Of a stretch of DNA of 64,000 nucleotides, positions 48,437 to 56,849 are shown piece by piece. The position numbers and the translations under genes are program-made. The stretch covers positions 310,001 to 374,000 of the forward strand of contig NZ_JAHKQF010000009.1 in assembly GCF_018860965.1 (NCBI RefSeq), given 5' to 3'. The first letter of the stretch is position 1. Each line of letters opens with the position of its first letter. Below the pieces are notes generated by a model. That model was not told where the DNA came from and searched no databases. It was given only the letters and a program-made list of their open reading frames with translations. Origin of the DNA: Alteromonas sp. C1M14. Lineage in GTDB: Bacteria; Pseudomonadota; Gammaproteobacteria; Enterobacterales; Alteromonadaceae.

Positions 48437-48455
48437 AGCGTTATAATATAACGCT
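48437..48455. promoter_or_regulatory. 19-bp palindrome over a TATAAT element upstream of the M1 peptidase gene
   Basis: AGCGTTATA-A-TATAACGCT has perfect 9-bp arms with one central base. It contains TATAAT (48442-48447), a consensus -10 box, 40 bases before the peptidase start. A repressor site over the promoter would explain this; the binding protein is unknown. Confidence 0.45.
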
Positions 48456-48486
48456 GGGGTATAAGTATTTCTATATAGGATAATAA

Positions 48487-50943
48487 ATGAGCATTCGAAA
48501 AAACCGTCTGCTGTGGTTAGCGTCAGTACTAACTGTGTTAGTGCAGGCTCCAACTGCAAGTGCAGCGATAAAACAAACAAAGGGCGACTTCGAAGATAAA
48601 TTCAGGCAACTCGATGAAGTTCTTCCTACACCTAACGTATACAGAAACGCCGCTGGCGAAGCCGGTCATCAGTACTGGCAACAACAGGTCGATTACGTCA
48701 TCAACGCAAAATTAGACGAAGAAAAACGTCGTATTGATGCAGAAGAAGAAATCACCTATCACAATAATTCACCCGATACCCTGAAATACTTGTGGATTCA
48801 GTTAGATCAAAATAAATTTCGTGACGATTCCATGTCAGCCCTTACCACCACCTTTGGTGGCATTGGCAACCGTGGTCCAGCAACGCAAGCAGCCAACGGC
48901 AGTACGCCCGCTAAGTTGAGCATGGGGGCATTACGTCGCCAACAATTTGTTGATGATCATGAATTGGGTTATCAGATTAACGCTGTAGAAGACAGCCGTG
49001 GCAACGATCTTCATTACGTTGTTGTCGGCACTTTAATGCGGGTGGATTTAAACAGCCCTCTTAAACCCGGCGCAAAAACCGAATTTTCCATCAACTACGG
49101 CTTCAACATCGTAGAAGAAGATGCCGTTTCTGCCCGTTCAGGTTACGAGCACTTCCCAGATGATGAGCGTGAAGGTGGCAACGACATTTTCCTTTTAGCT
49201 CAATGGTTTCCTCGTTTAGCGGCTTATACCGATTACGAAGCCTGGACCAACAAAGAATTTATTGGTCGCGGTGAATTTACCCTCGAATTCGGTAACTATG
49301 ATGTCAACCTCACTGTACCTGCTGACCATGTGGTGTCGTCTACGGGTGTTCTGCAAAACCCAAGTGACGTGCTCACCAGCACCCAACGTAAGCGCTTAAA
49401 AGAAGCCAAAACGGCGGATCGTACGGTATTTATCGTCACCGCAGAAGAAGCGCTGGAAAATGAAAAAGCCGGCACCAGCAAAACAAAAACTTGGCATTTC
49501 AAAGCCGATAACGTTAGAGATTTTGCATGGGCTTCTTCACGTAAATTTATGTGGGATGCTCGCGGTTTTGAACAAGAGGGCGACGTAGACCATGTAATGG
49601 CCATGTCTTTCTACCCCAAAGAAGGTGGCGATTTATGGAAGAAATATTCCACTGAATCCATTGTCCACACCCTTGCTGTGTATAACCGCTTTACCTTTAA
49701 TTATCCGTATCCTGTAGCACAGTCAGTTAATGGCCCTGTTGGCGGCATGGAATATCCCATGATCACCTTCAATGGTCCTCGTACTGAGTTACAAGACGAC
49801 GGTAGCCGCACTTATTCACTGTCTGAAAAGCGCTTTCTTATCGGCGTGGTTATTCACGAAATTGGCCACACTTACTTCCCAATGGTGGTTAACTCTGACG
49901 AACGTCAGTGGACTTGGATGGATGAAGGTTTAAACAGTTTCTTAGACGGTGTGGCAGGGCGTGAATGGGATCCAAGCATTCCATGGGGCGTTGAACCCCG
50001 TGATGTGACAGGTTACATGAAGTCATCTTCTCAGGTGCCTATTATGACCCAATCAGACTCGGTATTGCACCTTGGCCCTAACGCTTACACCAAGCCAGCA
50101 GCTGCGTTGAACATTTTACGCGAAACCATTTTAGGCCGTGAATTGTTCGATTTTGCTTTTAAAGAATATGCCCAACGCTGGATGTTTAAACGTCCTACTC
50201 CAGCCGACTTTTTCCGCACCATGGAAGAAGCCTCAGGTGTGGATCTAGACTGGTTCTGGCGTGGCTGGTTCTACACCACCGATCACGTCGACATTTCTGT
50301 TGATCGCGTGTACAAGTTACGTTTGGATACTAAAGATCCTGATATCGACTTAAACCGTCAGCGTGAAACCGAACTAGATAAGCCGGTATCACTCACGGTA
50401 GAACGTAACGAGCAAGAAGGCCGCACATTGTGGGTAGATCGCTTCGAAGACATCAGTGACTTTTATGATGAAAACGATCAATACACCGCGACGAATAAAG
50501 ATCGCAACAAGTATCGTGAATTCCTAGACAAATTAGAGCCTTGGGAACGCGCCACTTTCGATCGAGCAATAAAAGAAGACAAAAATTACTATGTAATGGA
50601 GTTTTCTAACCTTGGTGGCTTGGTAATGCCTATTATTCTAGAAATGGAATATGCAGATGGCAGCAAAGAGATGATGCGCATACCAGCAGAGATTTGGCGT
50701 CGCACTCCTAAAGCCGTATCTAAATTAGTGGTAACTGATAAAGACAAAGAACTGGTTAGCGTCACTGTTGACCCTCGCTGGGAAACCGCCGACGTGGACG
50801 TAGAAAACAACTACTATCCTCGCCGCATTATTCCATCGCGCATCGAAGCTTATAAATCTAAGAAGAGCACAAGTCGTGTTTCTATGGATTTAATGCAAGA
50901 TGCTAAGACAGAACTGAAAACCGAGGACGAAGATGACAATTAA
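48487..50943 (+). CDS. Exported M1-family aminopeptidase
   Basis: An 818-residue gluzincin with a signal peptide (LLWLASVLTVLVQAPTASAA). The zinc site is HEIGH (His457, His461, catalytic Glu458) with the third ligand Glu480, 18 residues later in WTWMDEGLN, the exact M1 spacing. Upstream GPVGGMEYPMITF is the exopeptidase-type GxMEN region, here with Glu-Tyr in place of Glu-Asn, as in the secreted M1 group of marine bacteria. It removes N-terminal residues from peptides outside the cytoplasm. Its last bases overlap the next gene by 11. Confidence 0.92.
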   Translation: MSIRKNRLLWLASVLTVLVQAPTASAAIKQTKGDFEDKFRQLDEVLPTPNVYRNAAGEAGHQYWQQQVDYVINAKLDEEKRRIDAEEEITYHNNSPDTLKYLWIQLDQNKFRDDSMSALTTTFGGIGNRGPATQAANGSTPAKLSMGALRRQQFVDDHELGYQINAVEDSRGNDLHYVVVGTLMRVDLNSPLKPGAKTEFSINYGFNIVEEDAVSARSGYEHFPDDEREGGNDIFLLAQWFPRLAAYTDYEAWTNKEFIGRGEFTLEFGNYDVNLTVPADHVVSSTGVLQNPSDVLTSTQRKRLKEAKTADRTVFIVTAEEALENEKAGTSKTKTWHFKADNVRDFAWASSRKFMWDARGFEQEGDVDHVMAMSFYPKEGGDLWKKYSTESIVHTLAVYNRFTFNYPYPVAQSVNGPVGGMEYPMITFNGPRTELQDDGSRTYSLSEKRFLIGVVIHEIGHTYFPMVVNSDERQWTWMDEGLNSFLDGVAGREWDPSIPWGVEPRDVTGYMKSSSQVPIMTQSDSVLHLGPNAYTKPAAALNILRETILGRELFDFAFKEYAQRWMFKRPTPADFFRTMEEASGVDLDWFWRGWFYTTDHVDISVDRVYKLRLDTKDPDIDLNRQRETELDKPVSLTVERNEQEGRTLWVDRFEDISDFYDENDQYTATNKDRNKYREFLDKLEPWERATFDRAIKEDKNYYVMEFSNLGGLVMPIILEMEYADGSKEMMRIPAEIWRRTPKAVSKLVVTDKDKELVSVTVDPRWETADVDVENNYYPRRIIPSRIEAYKSKKSTSRVSMDLMQDAKTELKTEDEDDN

Positions 50944-51451
50944 GTCACTTCGCACAGCTCAGTGGGGCCTGCTGGCCCTGCTATTATTCAGCACCGCGAC
51001 CTCAGCCCATCAAATTAAGGCTGCCATCACCACGGTGCTGTTTAATCCTCGTACTGAGAATATCGAAATTATGCATCGCTTTAATTTGCATGATGCCGAA
51101 CACGCAGTAAAAGCGCTTTTTGATAAAAAGGCCGATATTCTCGACGATGAAGCCACACAAAAAGAGTTTGCTGAGTATATTGAAGCGCGTTTTGCGCTGC
51201 TAGATATAAATAAGCAACCTCTGGCACTCAATACTGTTGGTTACGAAGTAGATGGTAAGTTTTTCTGGGTTTATCAGGAAACGGCTCAACCACCGGCATT
51301 AGAGGGCTTGACCATTCGTCACGACGCTTTACGCGACTTGTGGCCAGATCAGATTAATACACTGAACGTAGAAGGCCAGGGTGATGTGAAAACCCTGACG
51401 TTCCGCGATAACGTGGAATTACTGAGTGTGGAATTTCAACGTCACCACTAA
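50933..51451 (+). CDS. DUF6702 family exported protein
   Basis: A 172-residue protein with a signal peptide (LLALLLFSTATSAHQ). The sequence after cleavage, HQIKAAITTVLFNPRTENIE, then MHRFNLHDAEHAVKALF, is the DUF6702 pattern of a small periplasmic or lipid-facing beta protein with the mature start at His. Its start lies inside the end of the M1 peptidase gene (11-base overlap), so it is translated from the same message and may be a partner of the peptidase. Function unknown. Confidence 0.82.
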   Translation: MTIKSLRTAQWGLLALLLFSTATSAHQIKAAITTVLFNPRTENIEIMHRFNLHDAEHAVKALFDKKADILDDEATQKEFAEYIEARFALLDINKQPLALNTVGYEVDGKFFWVYQETAQPPALEGLTIRHDALRDLWPDQINTLNVEGQGDVKTLTFRDNVELLSVEFQRHH

Positions 51452-51474
51452 AGTCTTAGATAACCACATTGACC

Positions 51475-51527
51475 CACTCGCCTGACATAACGCATAGTAA
51501 CAAGCTAAACGCGTAAACAGGCGAGTG
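51475..51527 (+). repeat. Inverted repeat spanning the ribosome site of the next gene
   Basis: CACTCGCCTG (51475-51484) and CAGGCGAGTG (51518-51527) are perfect 10-bp inverted arms, 33 bases apart. The right arm ends 2 bases before ATG 51530 and contains the only purine-rich candidate ribosome site, AGGCGAG, so pairing would hide it. Confidence 0.6.
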
Positions 51528-51529
51528 TT

Positions 51530-51808
51530 ATGTCTCAATCATCCCATCAAAATAGTTTTACCGATAAAAAGAACATAATGTGGGTGCTACTTTCCGGCGC
51601 CATGGCCATATTATTCGTAATTCTGCTGTTTGTACCCGGCGGTAGCCAAAACGATAGCTTGTTTTCCGTTTATAGCGCTATGATTTGGTGTGGGTTATTT
51701 GGTGGCGCTTTATTTCGTTACCTTGATAAGAATGGCTGGGTTGGCTTTGCCATCGGCAGCGTAGCTGGTATGTGCATTCAAATTTTTTCTCAAATCGCCA
51801 TGGTCTAG
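51530..51808 (+). CDS. Small membrane protein, unknown
   Basis: A 92-residue protein with three hydrophobic stretches (about 16-36, VLLSGAMAILFVILLFVPG; 44-60, SAMIWCGLFGGALFRYL; 67-90, VGFAIGSVAGMCIQIFSQIAMV). I do not recognise the family. Its ribosome site can be sequestered by the inverted repeat just upstream. Confidence 0.65.
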   Translation: MSQSSHQNSFTDKKNIMWVLLSGAMAILFVILLFVPGGSQNDSLFSVYSAMIWCGLFGGALFRYLDKNGWVGFAIGSVAGMCIQIFSQIAMV

Positions 51809-51823
51809 CACAACCTAAAAGGT

Positions 51824-52132
51824 CTAATAAGGCATTGTCATGGAAAACGGTAACACCATGGAGTGGGAAGCTTTAGGCGGGTTTCCTATCATTTCATCGT
51901 AAGGTGAGTCGTGTTTCATAACGGCAACCGTGACCGAACAAGAAGCAAAAGCTTCTCGAATCTGGTTCACGTTATAAAAACGTTTAAGATCGCCATTGAT
52001 GTTATATAACAGCCCCTTCTGTTTCCCAATGCACAGATAAACCAAATAGACATTCATTTCATAGGATTGCACTTCCAAGTAGTCGATAGTGATGGGTTTT
52101 TCGTCGATGTCTGTGAACAGAATTTTTTTCAT
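51824..52132 (-). CDS. Small cytoplasmic protein, resembles DUF6482
   Basis: A 102-residue soluble protein. The motif HDSPYDEMIGNPP near the C-terminus and the start ITIDYLEVQSYEMNVYLVYL match what I recall of DUF6482, a short family in marine gammaproteobacteria; the label is tentative. It is convergent with the small membrane protein gene and divergent from the DUF3014 gene. Function unknown. Confidence 0.65.
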   Translation of the reverse strand: MKKILFTDIDEKPITIDYLEVQSYEMNVYLVYLCIGKQKGLLYNINGDLKRFYNVNQIREAFASCSVTVAVMKHDSPYDEMIGNPPKASHSMVLPFSMTMPY

Positions 52133-52411
52133 CGTTTACACTCCCCTATATTCATTGATAGTTTAAAACCTGTAATGGGTTCTACCAGAAACGAAGGATG
52201 GTTTTGCATTAAGCTTATGTAATGTAAATGCAAAGACATAAACTTATTGTGGCGATTAAACGATCAAAATCTGTTTTTTTTATGTAGAAAACTGTTAGAA
52301 AAGAGGAATTTGCTTTTCAAACGGAACAAATTGATCCATTGATTCTCATAATAGAGGACACATCTCTGGTAGTATGAACAGCCAGAGGGATAAACACAGG
52401 GTGGAAAGATA

Positions 52412-53260
52412 ATGACTGATGAATCAGAGAAAAAAACACTGGCCCCGCATATTTTAATTATTGCGGTGATTGTTGTGGTAATTATTGCTGTGCTGTTGTG
52501 GCCTTCTAAAGAAGAGCCCGCACCGGTTATACCGAAGACGCCCGTGGAAGAAACCCCGGTGATCCCCGATGAGCCTGACGACTTTACACCTGCGCCAGCG
52601 CCAGAACCGGTTAATATTGAGCCCACCGAAGAGGTTGAGCCTTTACCTGAACCCACAGAGCCCGATCCCGAACCATTAGATGTTTCTGATGCCGGCGTAG
52701 AAGAAGCGCTAAAAGGAATATCCGATACGCCTGAAATTGACACCTTGTTAGTGAAAGAAGGCATGATTCAGCGTTTCGTGGTAACTGTGACCAATTTGGC
52801 CAATGACGAAATGGTCCCGGCACAACAGCTCCCCGTCACCGCGCCCGAGCAATCTTTTCGCGTTTACCGTCAGGCTGACAAAGAATGGATCGACGCTGCA
52901 AGCTACAAGCGTTATACCCCGTATGTCTCGATGATCGAATCTTTTGATAACGACGCTTTACTTGAACTATTTAAGCGTTATAAAGGCGAAATTCAGACAA
53001 AATATGATGAAATTGGTGAACCTGGGCAACCTTTTGAGTCGGTGATGGTAGATGCCATTGACCAACTTTTAGATACTCCTGAAGTGCCTGTTCCAGTTGA
53101 AGTATATTCAGACTCGGTGGCTTACAAATATGCTGATAGCAAGCTGGAAAATCTGAGCAATCCGCAAAAACAACTATTGCGCACTGGCCCCGATAACATG
53201 CGAAGAATAAAAGCGAAGTTACGAGAGCTTAAATCCCTGCTTGTAGACAATGGATTTTAA
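52412..53260 (+). CDS. DUF3014 family membrane-anchored protein
   Basis: A 282-residue protein. One transmembrane helix (about residues 12-30, ILIIAVIVVVIIAVLLW) is followed by a Pro/Glu-rich spacer of about 70 residues (repeated PVIP, EEP and PEP), which would reach through periplasmic material, then a folded domain (about 95-280) with LLVKEGMIQRFVVTVTNLAN and MIESFDNDALLELFKRYKGE, the DUF3014 core. Function unknown. Its end overlaps the DUF1285 gene by 11 bases. Confidence 0.85.
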   Translation: MTDESEKKTLAPHILIIAVIVVVIIAVLLWPSKEEPAPVIPKTPVEETPVIPDEPDDFTPAPAPEPVNIEPTEEVEPLPEPTEPDPEPLDVSDAGVEEALKGISDTPEIDTLLVKEGMIQRFVVTVTNLANDEMVPAQQLPVTAPEQSFRVYRQADKEWIDAASYKRYTPYVSMIESFDNDALLELFKRYKGEIQTKYDEIGEPGQPFESVMVDAIDQLLDTPEVPVPVEVYSDSVAYKYADSKLENLSNPQKQLLRTGPDNMRRIKAKLRELKSLLVDNGF

Positions 53261-53825
53261 GCATTTACAAGATAGCATCACGGCGTGTTCCCAAGTAAAA
53301 GAGCACGCCATCCCACCGGTAGAACAGTGGGATCCCCCCTTTTGCGGCAAGATTAACCTTCGTATTTCTCTCAAAGGTGAGTGGTTTTACGAAGGTTCAC
53401 CTATTTTGCGCCCTGGGTTAGTAACGCTTTTTTCGTCGGTATTAAAAAAAGAGGCTAATCAGTACTTTTTAGTTACGCCTGTGGAAAAAGTGGGGATAGA
53501 AGTGGAAGATGTCCCCTTTATTATTACCACCTGGCATAAAGAAGATAATGGTCTCCTATTTACCACCCAAGCCGGTGACGTCTTTCCCGTCAATGAAGCT
53601 CATCCTGTAGAGTTAAGCACACCACCGCCTAATTTGGGGCTAACAACATCCCCAATCCCCTATGTGAAGGTATGCCGAAATTTATGGGCAAGATTACATC
53701 AAAATGTACTGTATCAATTGATCAATGATGCTGAAATAATTTCACAAGACGATGGTAAACAACGGGCAATCGTCAAGAGCAAAGACTACCCCCTTGTTCT
53801 TGGTGAGATTGACGAACAAGGTTAA
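53250..53825 (+). CDS. DUF1285 family protein
   Basis: A 191-residue soluble protein with the DUF1285 pattern: PPVEQWDPPFCGKINLRIS, then GEWFYEGSPILRPGLVTLFS and PYVKVCRNLWARLHQNVLYQ. Structures of the family show two small beta domains; function is unknown. Translationally coupled to the DUF3014 gene through an 11-base overlap. Confidence 0.87.
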   Translation: MDFKHLQDSITACSQVKEHAIPPVEQWDPPFCGKINLRISLKGEWFYEGSPILRPGLVTLFSSVLKKEANQYFLVTPVEKVGIEVEDVPFIITTWHKEDNGLLFTTQAGDVFPVNEAHPVELSTPPPNLGLTTSPIPYVKVCRNLWARLHQNVLYQLINDAEIISQDDGKQRAIVKSKDYPLVLGEIDEQG

Positions 53826-53940
53826 TAACTGATCCAAATCACGGTCTTATCACCGTATAAAGTCTATCTGCTATCACACCGGACGATGGGTTTACTTGTT
53901 CGCCACTCCCGCTGTTCAATGGAATTTTTGCCGGGACACT

Positions 53941-54525
53941 ATGCAAATTACTGACAAGCTTAAACGTTCAACGAAAAAAATAGTCGATTCGAAGCACATG
54001 TTAAAAGGGATCACGTTTGCATCTTTTCTTGAATCGACGGTGGTGCCCATTCCCTTAGAAGCCATTTTGATCCCTCTTATGCAAGCGCGAAAGGAGAAAC
54101 TTTGGCTAATTGCCACTATGGCCACGTTAGGGTGTGTTATTGGTGCAGTATTCGGCTACGCCCTCGGCTACTACCTGTTTGATTTGGTGGGGGAATGGGT
54201 TATCAATACGTTTTTCAGCCCAGAACAATTTGAAACCGTAAAACAAAAAATGCAAAACCAAGGGTTCTGGTTTGTCATGACTTTAGGCATTGCACCTATC
54301 CCTTTTCAAGTGGCCATGTTAGCCGCTGGCGCGACTAAATATGCTTTAGGCCTGTTCTTACTGGCCACCGTCATTGCACGCTCTATTCGCTACTTTGGCC
54401 TTGCTGTGGTGGTATACATCGCCGGAGATAGGGCAGAATCATTAATACGTCGATATAAAACAAAAGCCATCATCGGCCTTACGCTACTGGTACTTGTGCT
54501 GTGGTATCTCTCTACGTTGCTATGA
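53941..54525 (+). CDS. YqaA/DedA-family (SNARE-associated) membrane protein
   Basis: A 194-residue inner-membrane protein. Family marks are FLESTVVPIPLEAILIPL (re-entrant loop with the conserved E..PxP), GCVIGAVFGYALGYYLFD, and GIAPIPFQVAMLAAGATKY. DedA relatives support lipid flipping and proton-motive-force balance in E. coli. ATG 53941 was preferred to the in-frame ATG 53896 because it gives the family-like N-terminus, with GGGA about 5-8 bases upstream. Confidence 0.85.
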   Translation: MQITDKLKRSTKKIVDSKHMLKGITFASFLESTVVPIPLEAILIPLMQARKEKLWLIATMATLGCVIGAVFGYALGYYLFDLVGEWVINTFFSPEQFETVKQKMQNQGFWFVMTLGIAPIPFQVAMLAAGATKYALGLFLLATVIARSIRYFGLAVVVYIAGDRAESLIRRYKTKAIIGLTLLVLVLWYLSTLL

Positions 54526-54614
54526 TAGATCTTGAACCACACAGACCCGTTACTCAAACTTTTAGTTGATAACTATTCTCATTTGACCTACCTTAAGCGA
54601 AGGAGGTGTCATTA

Positions 54615-55073
54615 ATGAAAACCGAATATTTGTGTACTGAGTACTGGCAATGGCTGCAAATGAATCCGGCGAAAGCCCGTATACATCGTCATCAACAAGA
54701 CGAAACGGCTAGACAACTGGCGCGAGCGGGTTGTACTGAAAAGGCGCTGGTAGCAAGCGGAGAAGCCTTTGAAATAGCCCAGGCCATTATGTTGTCGCTA
54801 CATCAACACGACACCGACATGCTAGAAACTAAACAAGATATGGTTGCCTTTGTTACCCTGGCGTCAGGATTGGCTAAAAAGCTGGCTTTGGTGAACACGC
54901 ATTTTAAAGCAGCAAAAAGCTTAAAAGTAGCACGAGAACAATTGCGGGTATTAGCTCCGTTATTTGCCTGTCATTTTGATATATTGATGTTAATGCGTCA
55001 GTTAGAAATGTCGTTAAATGAAGGCGAAGCCTATTATGAACGGCAAACATTTAGCCAACGGGAATTGCATTAA
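54615..55073 (+). CDS. Helical protein of unknown function
   Basis: A 152-residue, almost wholly helical protein. ATG 54615 has a consensus AGGAGGTG ribosome site 7 bases upstream. The helix pattern (CTEKALVASGEAFEIAQAIM, ALVNTHFKAAKSLKVAREQL) is like tetratricopeptide repeats, suggesting a protein-binding role. I do not recognise the family. Convergent with tusA. Confidence 0.72.
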   Translation: MKTEYLCTEYWQWLQMNPAKARIHRHQQDETARQLARAGCTEKALVASGEAFEIAQAIMLSLHQHDTDMLETKQDMVAFVTLASGLAKKLALVNTHFKAAKSLKVAREQLRVLAPLFACHFDILMLMRQLEMSLNEGEAYYERQTFSQRELH

Positions 55074-55098
55074 CCCATGTTTGCCAGCCAATTAACGA

Positions 55099-55335
55099 CT
55101 ACTGAGCTACGCCTTTTCGAATAAGATACTGATAGGGTAACGCGTCGGTTTGCGACTCGACGAGTGTGTGCTGCATAAACCGGCAGAAACTTGGAATATC
55201 ACGGGCAGTTGACGGATCATCAGCAGTTACCAGCAAGGTTTCACCGTCTTTCATTTTTCTTACCTGCAAACGCACCATCATTACAGGCTCGGGGCATCTC
55301 AGCCCCACTGCATCTAACTGTTTGTCTGCCTTCAT
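55099..55335 (-). CDS. tusA: Sulfurtransferase TusA
   Basis: A 78-residue TusA/SirA protein (E. coli 81). The persulfide Cys14 lies in [12 protein letters not shown], the CPxP family signature, and the end has [13 protein letters not shown]. TusA passes sulfur from IscS to the TusBCD relay for 2-thiouridine in tRNA wobble positions. ATG 55335 was chosen for its GGAAG ribosome site; the frame is open upstream into pyrE. It is the last gene after rph and pyrE, an unusual place compared with E. coli. Confidence 0.92.
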   Translation of the reverse strand: MKADKQLDAVGLRCPEPVMMVRLQVRKMKDGETLLVTADDPSTARDIPSFCRFMQHTLVESQTDALPYQYLIRKGVAQ

Positions 55336-55354
55336 TAGGCTTCCATCGCCACGA

Positions 55355-55996
55355 CTAGATACCATACTGCTCACGGTAGCGTTGAATGTCGGCCAAATGT
55401 TTTTCGTGTTCACCACCTTCTTGTAAGTAAGTGATTACATCGGCTAAAGATACTATAGAAACAACCTCTGTATCGAAATCACGTTCTACTTCTTGAATCG
55501 CTGATAACTCACCCTTGCCCTTTTCTTGTCGATCAAGCGCAATTAGCACACCTGCTAGCGTGGCGTTATTTTGGGCGATTAATGTCATAGATTCGCGAAT
55601 AGCTGTTCCGGCAGTGATCACATCGTCCACCAGCATGATACGCCCTTCTAAAGGGTTACCAACAAGGTTGCCGCCTTCGCCATGATCTTTTGCTTCTTTA
55701 CGATTAAAGCAATAAGGAATATCCATAGCATGGTGATCTGCTAAGGCCACTGCTGTGGTCGTCGCAATGGGAATACCTTTATATGCTGGGCCAAAGAGGA
55801 CATCAAAAGTAATACCCGAATCGGTTAATGCTGCCGCATAATAGCGCCCCAATTTGGCAAGATCACCACCGCGATTAAATAGCCCTGCATTAAAAAAATA
55901 AGGGCTGGTGCGACCAGATTTTAAGGTAAACTCGCCAAATTTAAGCACGCCACGGGCAATAGCAAATTCAATAAATTCCCGTTTAAATGATTTCAT
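55355..55996 (-). CDS. pyrE: Orotate phosphoribosyltransferase
   Basis: A 213-residue enzyme, the E. coli length. It shows [38 protein letters not shown], the flexible loop [13 protein letters not shown] and the PRPP loop [18 protein letters not shown]. It joins orotate to PRPP in pyrimidine synthesis. Unlike E. coli, only 9 bases separate it from rph, so there is no room for the rph-pyrE attenuator. Confidence 0.98.
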   Translation of the reverse strand: MKSFKREFIEFAIARGVLKFGEFTLKSGRTSPYFFNAGLFNRGGDLAKLGRYYAAALTDSGITFDVLFGPAYKGIPIATTTAVALADHHAMDIPYCFNRKEAKDHGEGGNLVGNPLEGRIMLVDDVITAGTAIRESMTLIAQNNATLAGVLIALDRQEKGKGELSAIQEVERDFDTEVVSIVSLADVITYLQEGGEHEKHLADIQRYREQYGI

Positions 55997-56005
55997 TGGT
56001 TTCCC

Positions 56006-56719
56006 TTAGGCTAACGCAGCTTTTTGAATATCAAATAACTCTCTTAATCCGTGTTTAGCAATATCCAGCATCTCATTCATTTCATCAAAGGAGAAGGGTT
56101 CGCCCTCAGCAGTTCCCTGAATTTCAATGAGCTTACCGGTTTCTGTCATCACCACATTCATATCGGTTTCGGCAGTGGAATCTTCGGTATATTCTAAATC
56201 GGCAATAGGTGTCCCTTCGTAAATGCCCACAGACAATGCCGCTACCATAAATTTCAACGGATTGGTTTTAATGGTGCCTTTGCTACGCATAAGCGTTAAT
56301 GCATCTACCATCGCCACGCAAGCACCGGTGATTGACGCGGTGCGCGTACCGCCATCGGCTTGAATGACATCGCAATCTAAGGTAATGGTGTTTTCACCCA
56401 AAAGCTTTAAATCTACCGCTGCACGTAACGAACGGGCAATCAAACGTTGGATTTCTAAGGTACGGCCACCTTGTTTGCCTCTGGCGGCTTCACGTTGGCT
56501 TCGAGTATGTGTTGCACGGGGTAACATGCTGTATTCCGCCGTGATCCATCCTTTTCCTTGCCCCTTCATAAAACGAGGAACCCCTTCATCTACCGTCGCG
56601 TTACACAACACTTTGGTATTACCAAACTCAACCAATACTGAGCCTTCAGCGTGACAAGTAAAATTACGGGTGATAGTAACTGGGCGAATTTGACTGGCGG
56701 TTCTGCCGCTTGGACGCAT
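56006..56719 (-). CDS. rph: Ribonuclease PH
   Basis: A 237-residue phosphorolytic exoribonuclease (E. coli active form 238). It has [40 protein letters not shown], and the phosphate-site region [20 protein letters not shown]. It trims tRNA 3' ends and takes part in rRNA turnover, as a hexameric ring. First gene of rph-pyrE-tusA. Confidence 0.98.
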   Translation of the reverse strand: MRPSGRTASQIRPVTITRNFTCHAEGSVLVEFGNTKVLCNATVDEGVPRFMKGQGKGWITAEYSMLPRATHTRSQREAARGKQGGRTLEIQRLIARSLRAAVDLKLLGENTITLDCDVIQADGGTRTASITGACVAMVDALTLMRSKGTIKTNPLKFMVAALSVGIYEGTPIADLEYTEDSTAETDMNVVMTETGKLIEIQGTAEGEPFSFDEMNEMLDIAKHGLRELFDIQKAALA

Positions 56720-56849
56720 AGGTGTCTCCTAAAAGGGTAAATGGTGCATCGGTGCAATTCGCGCAAGTATACCGTAAACCGGGGGAAGAAATGAATGTTC
56801 GGTTACAGAGAATTAGACGGGGTGCGCCGCCAATGGCGACGCAGGTCGA

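Noticed and set aside
48428..48447. TTGACC plus TATAAT as a sigma-70 promoter for the M1 peptidase gene
   Set aside because: Only 8 bases separate the boxes, far from the required 16-18; the TATAAT is better seen as part of the palindrome, possibly with a non-consensus -35.
52264..52764. Ser/Gly-rich 166-residue open frame on the minus strand
   Set aside because: It is the mirror of the Pro/Glu-rich spacer of the DUF3014 gene; low-complexity coding sequence often leaves the opposite frame open.
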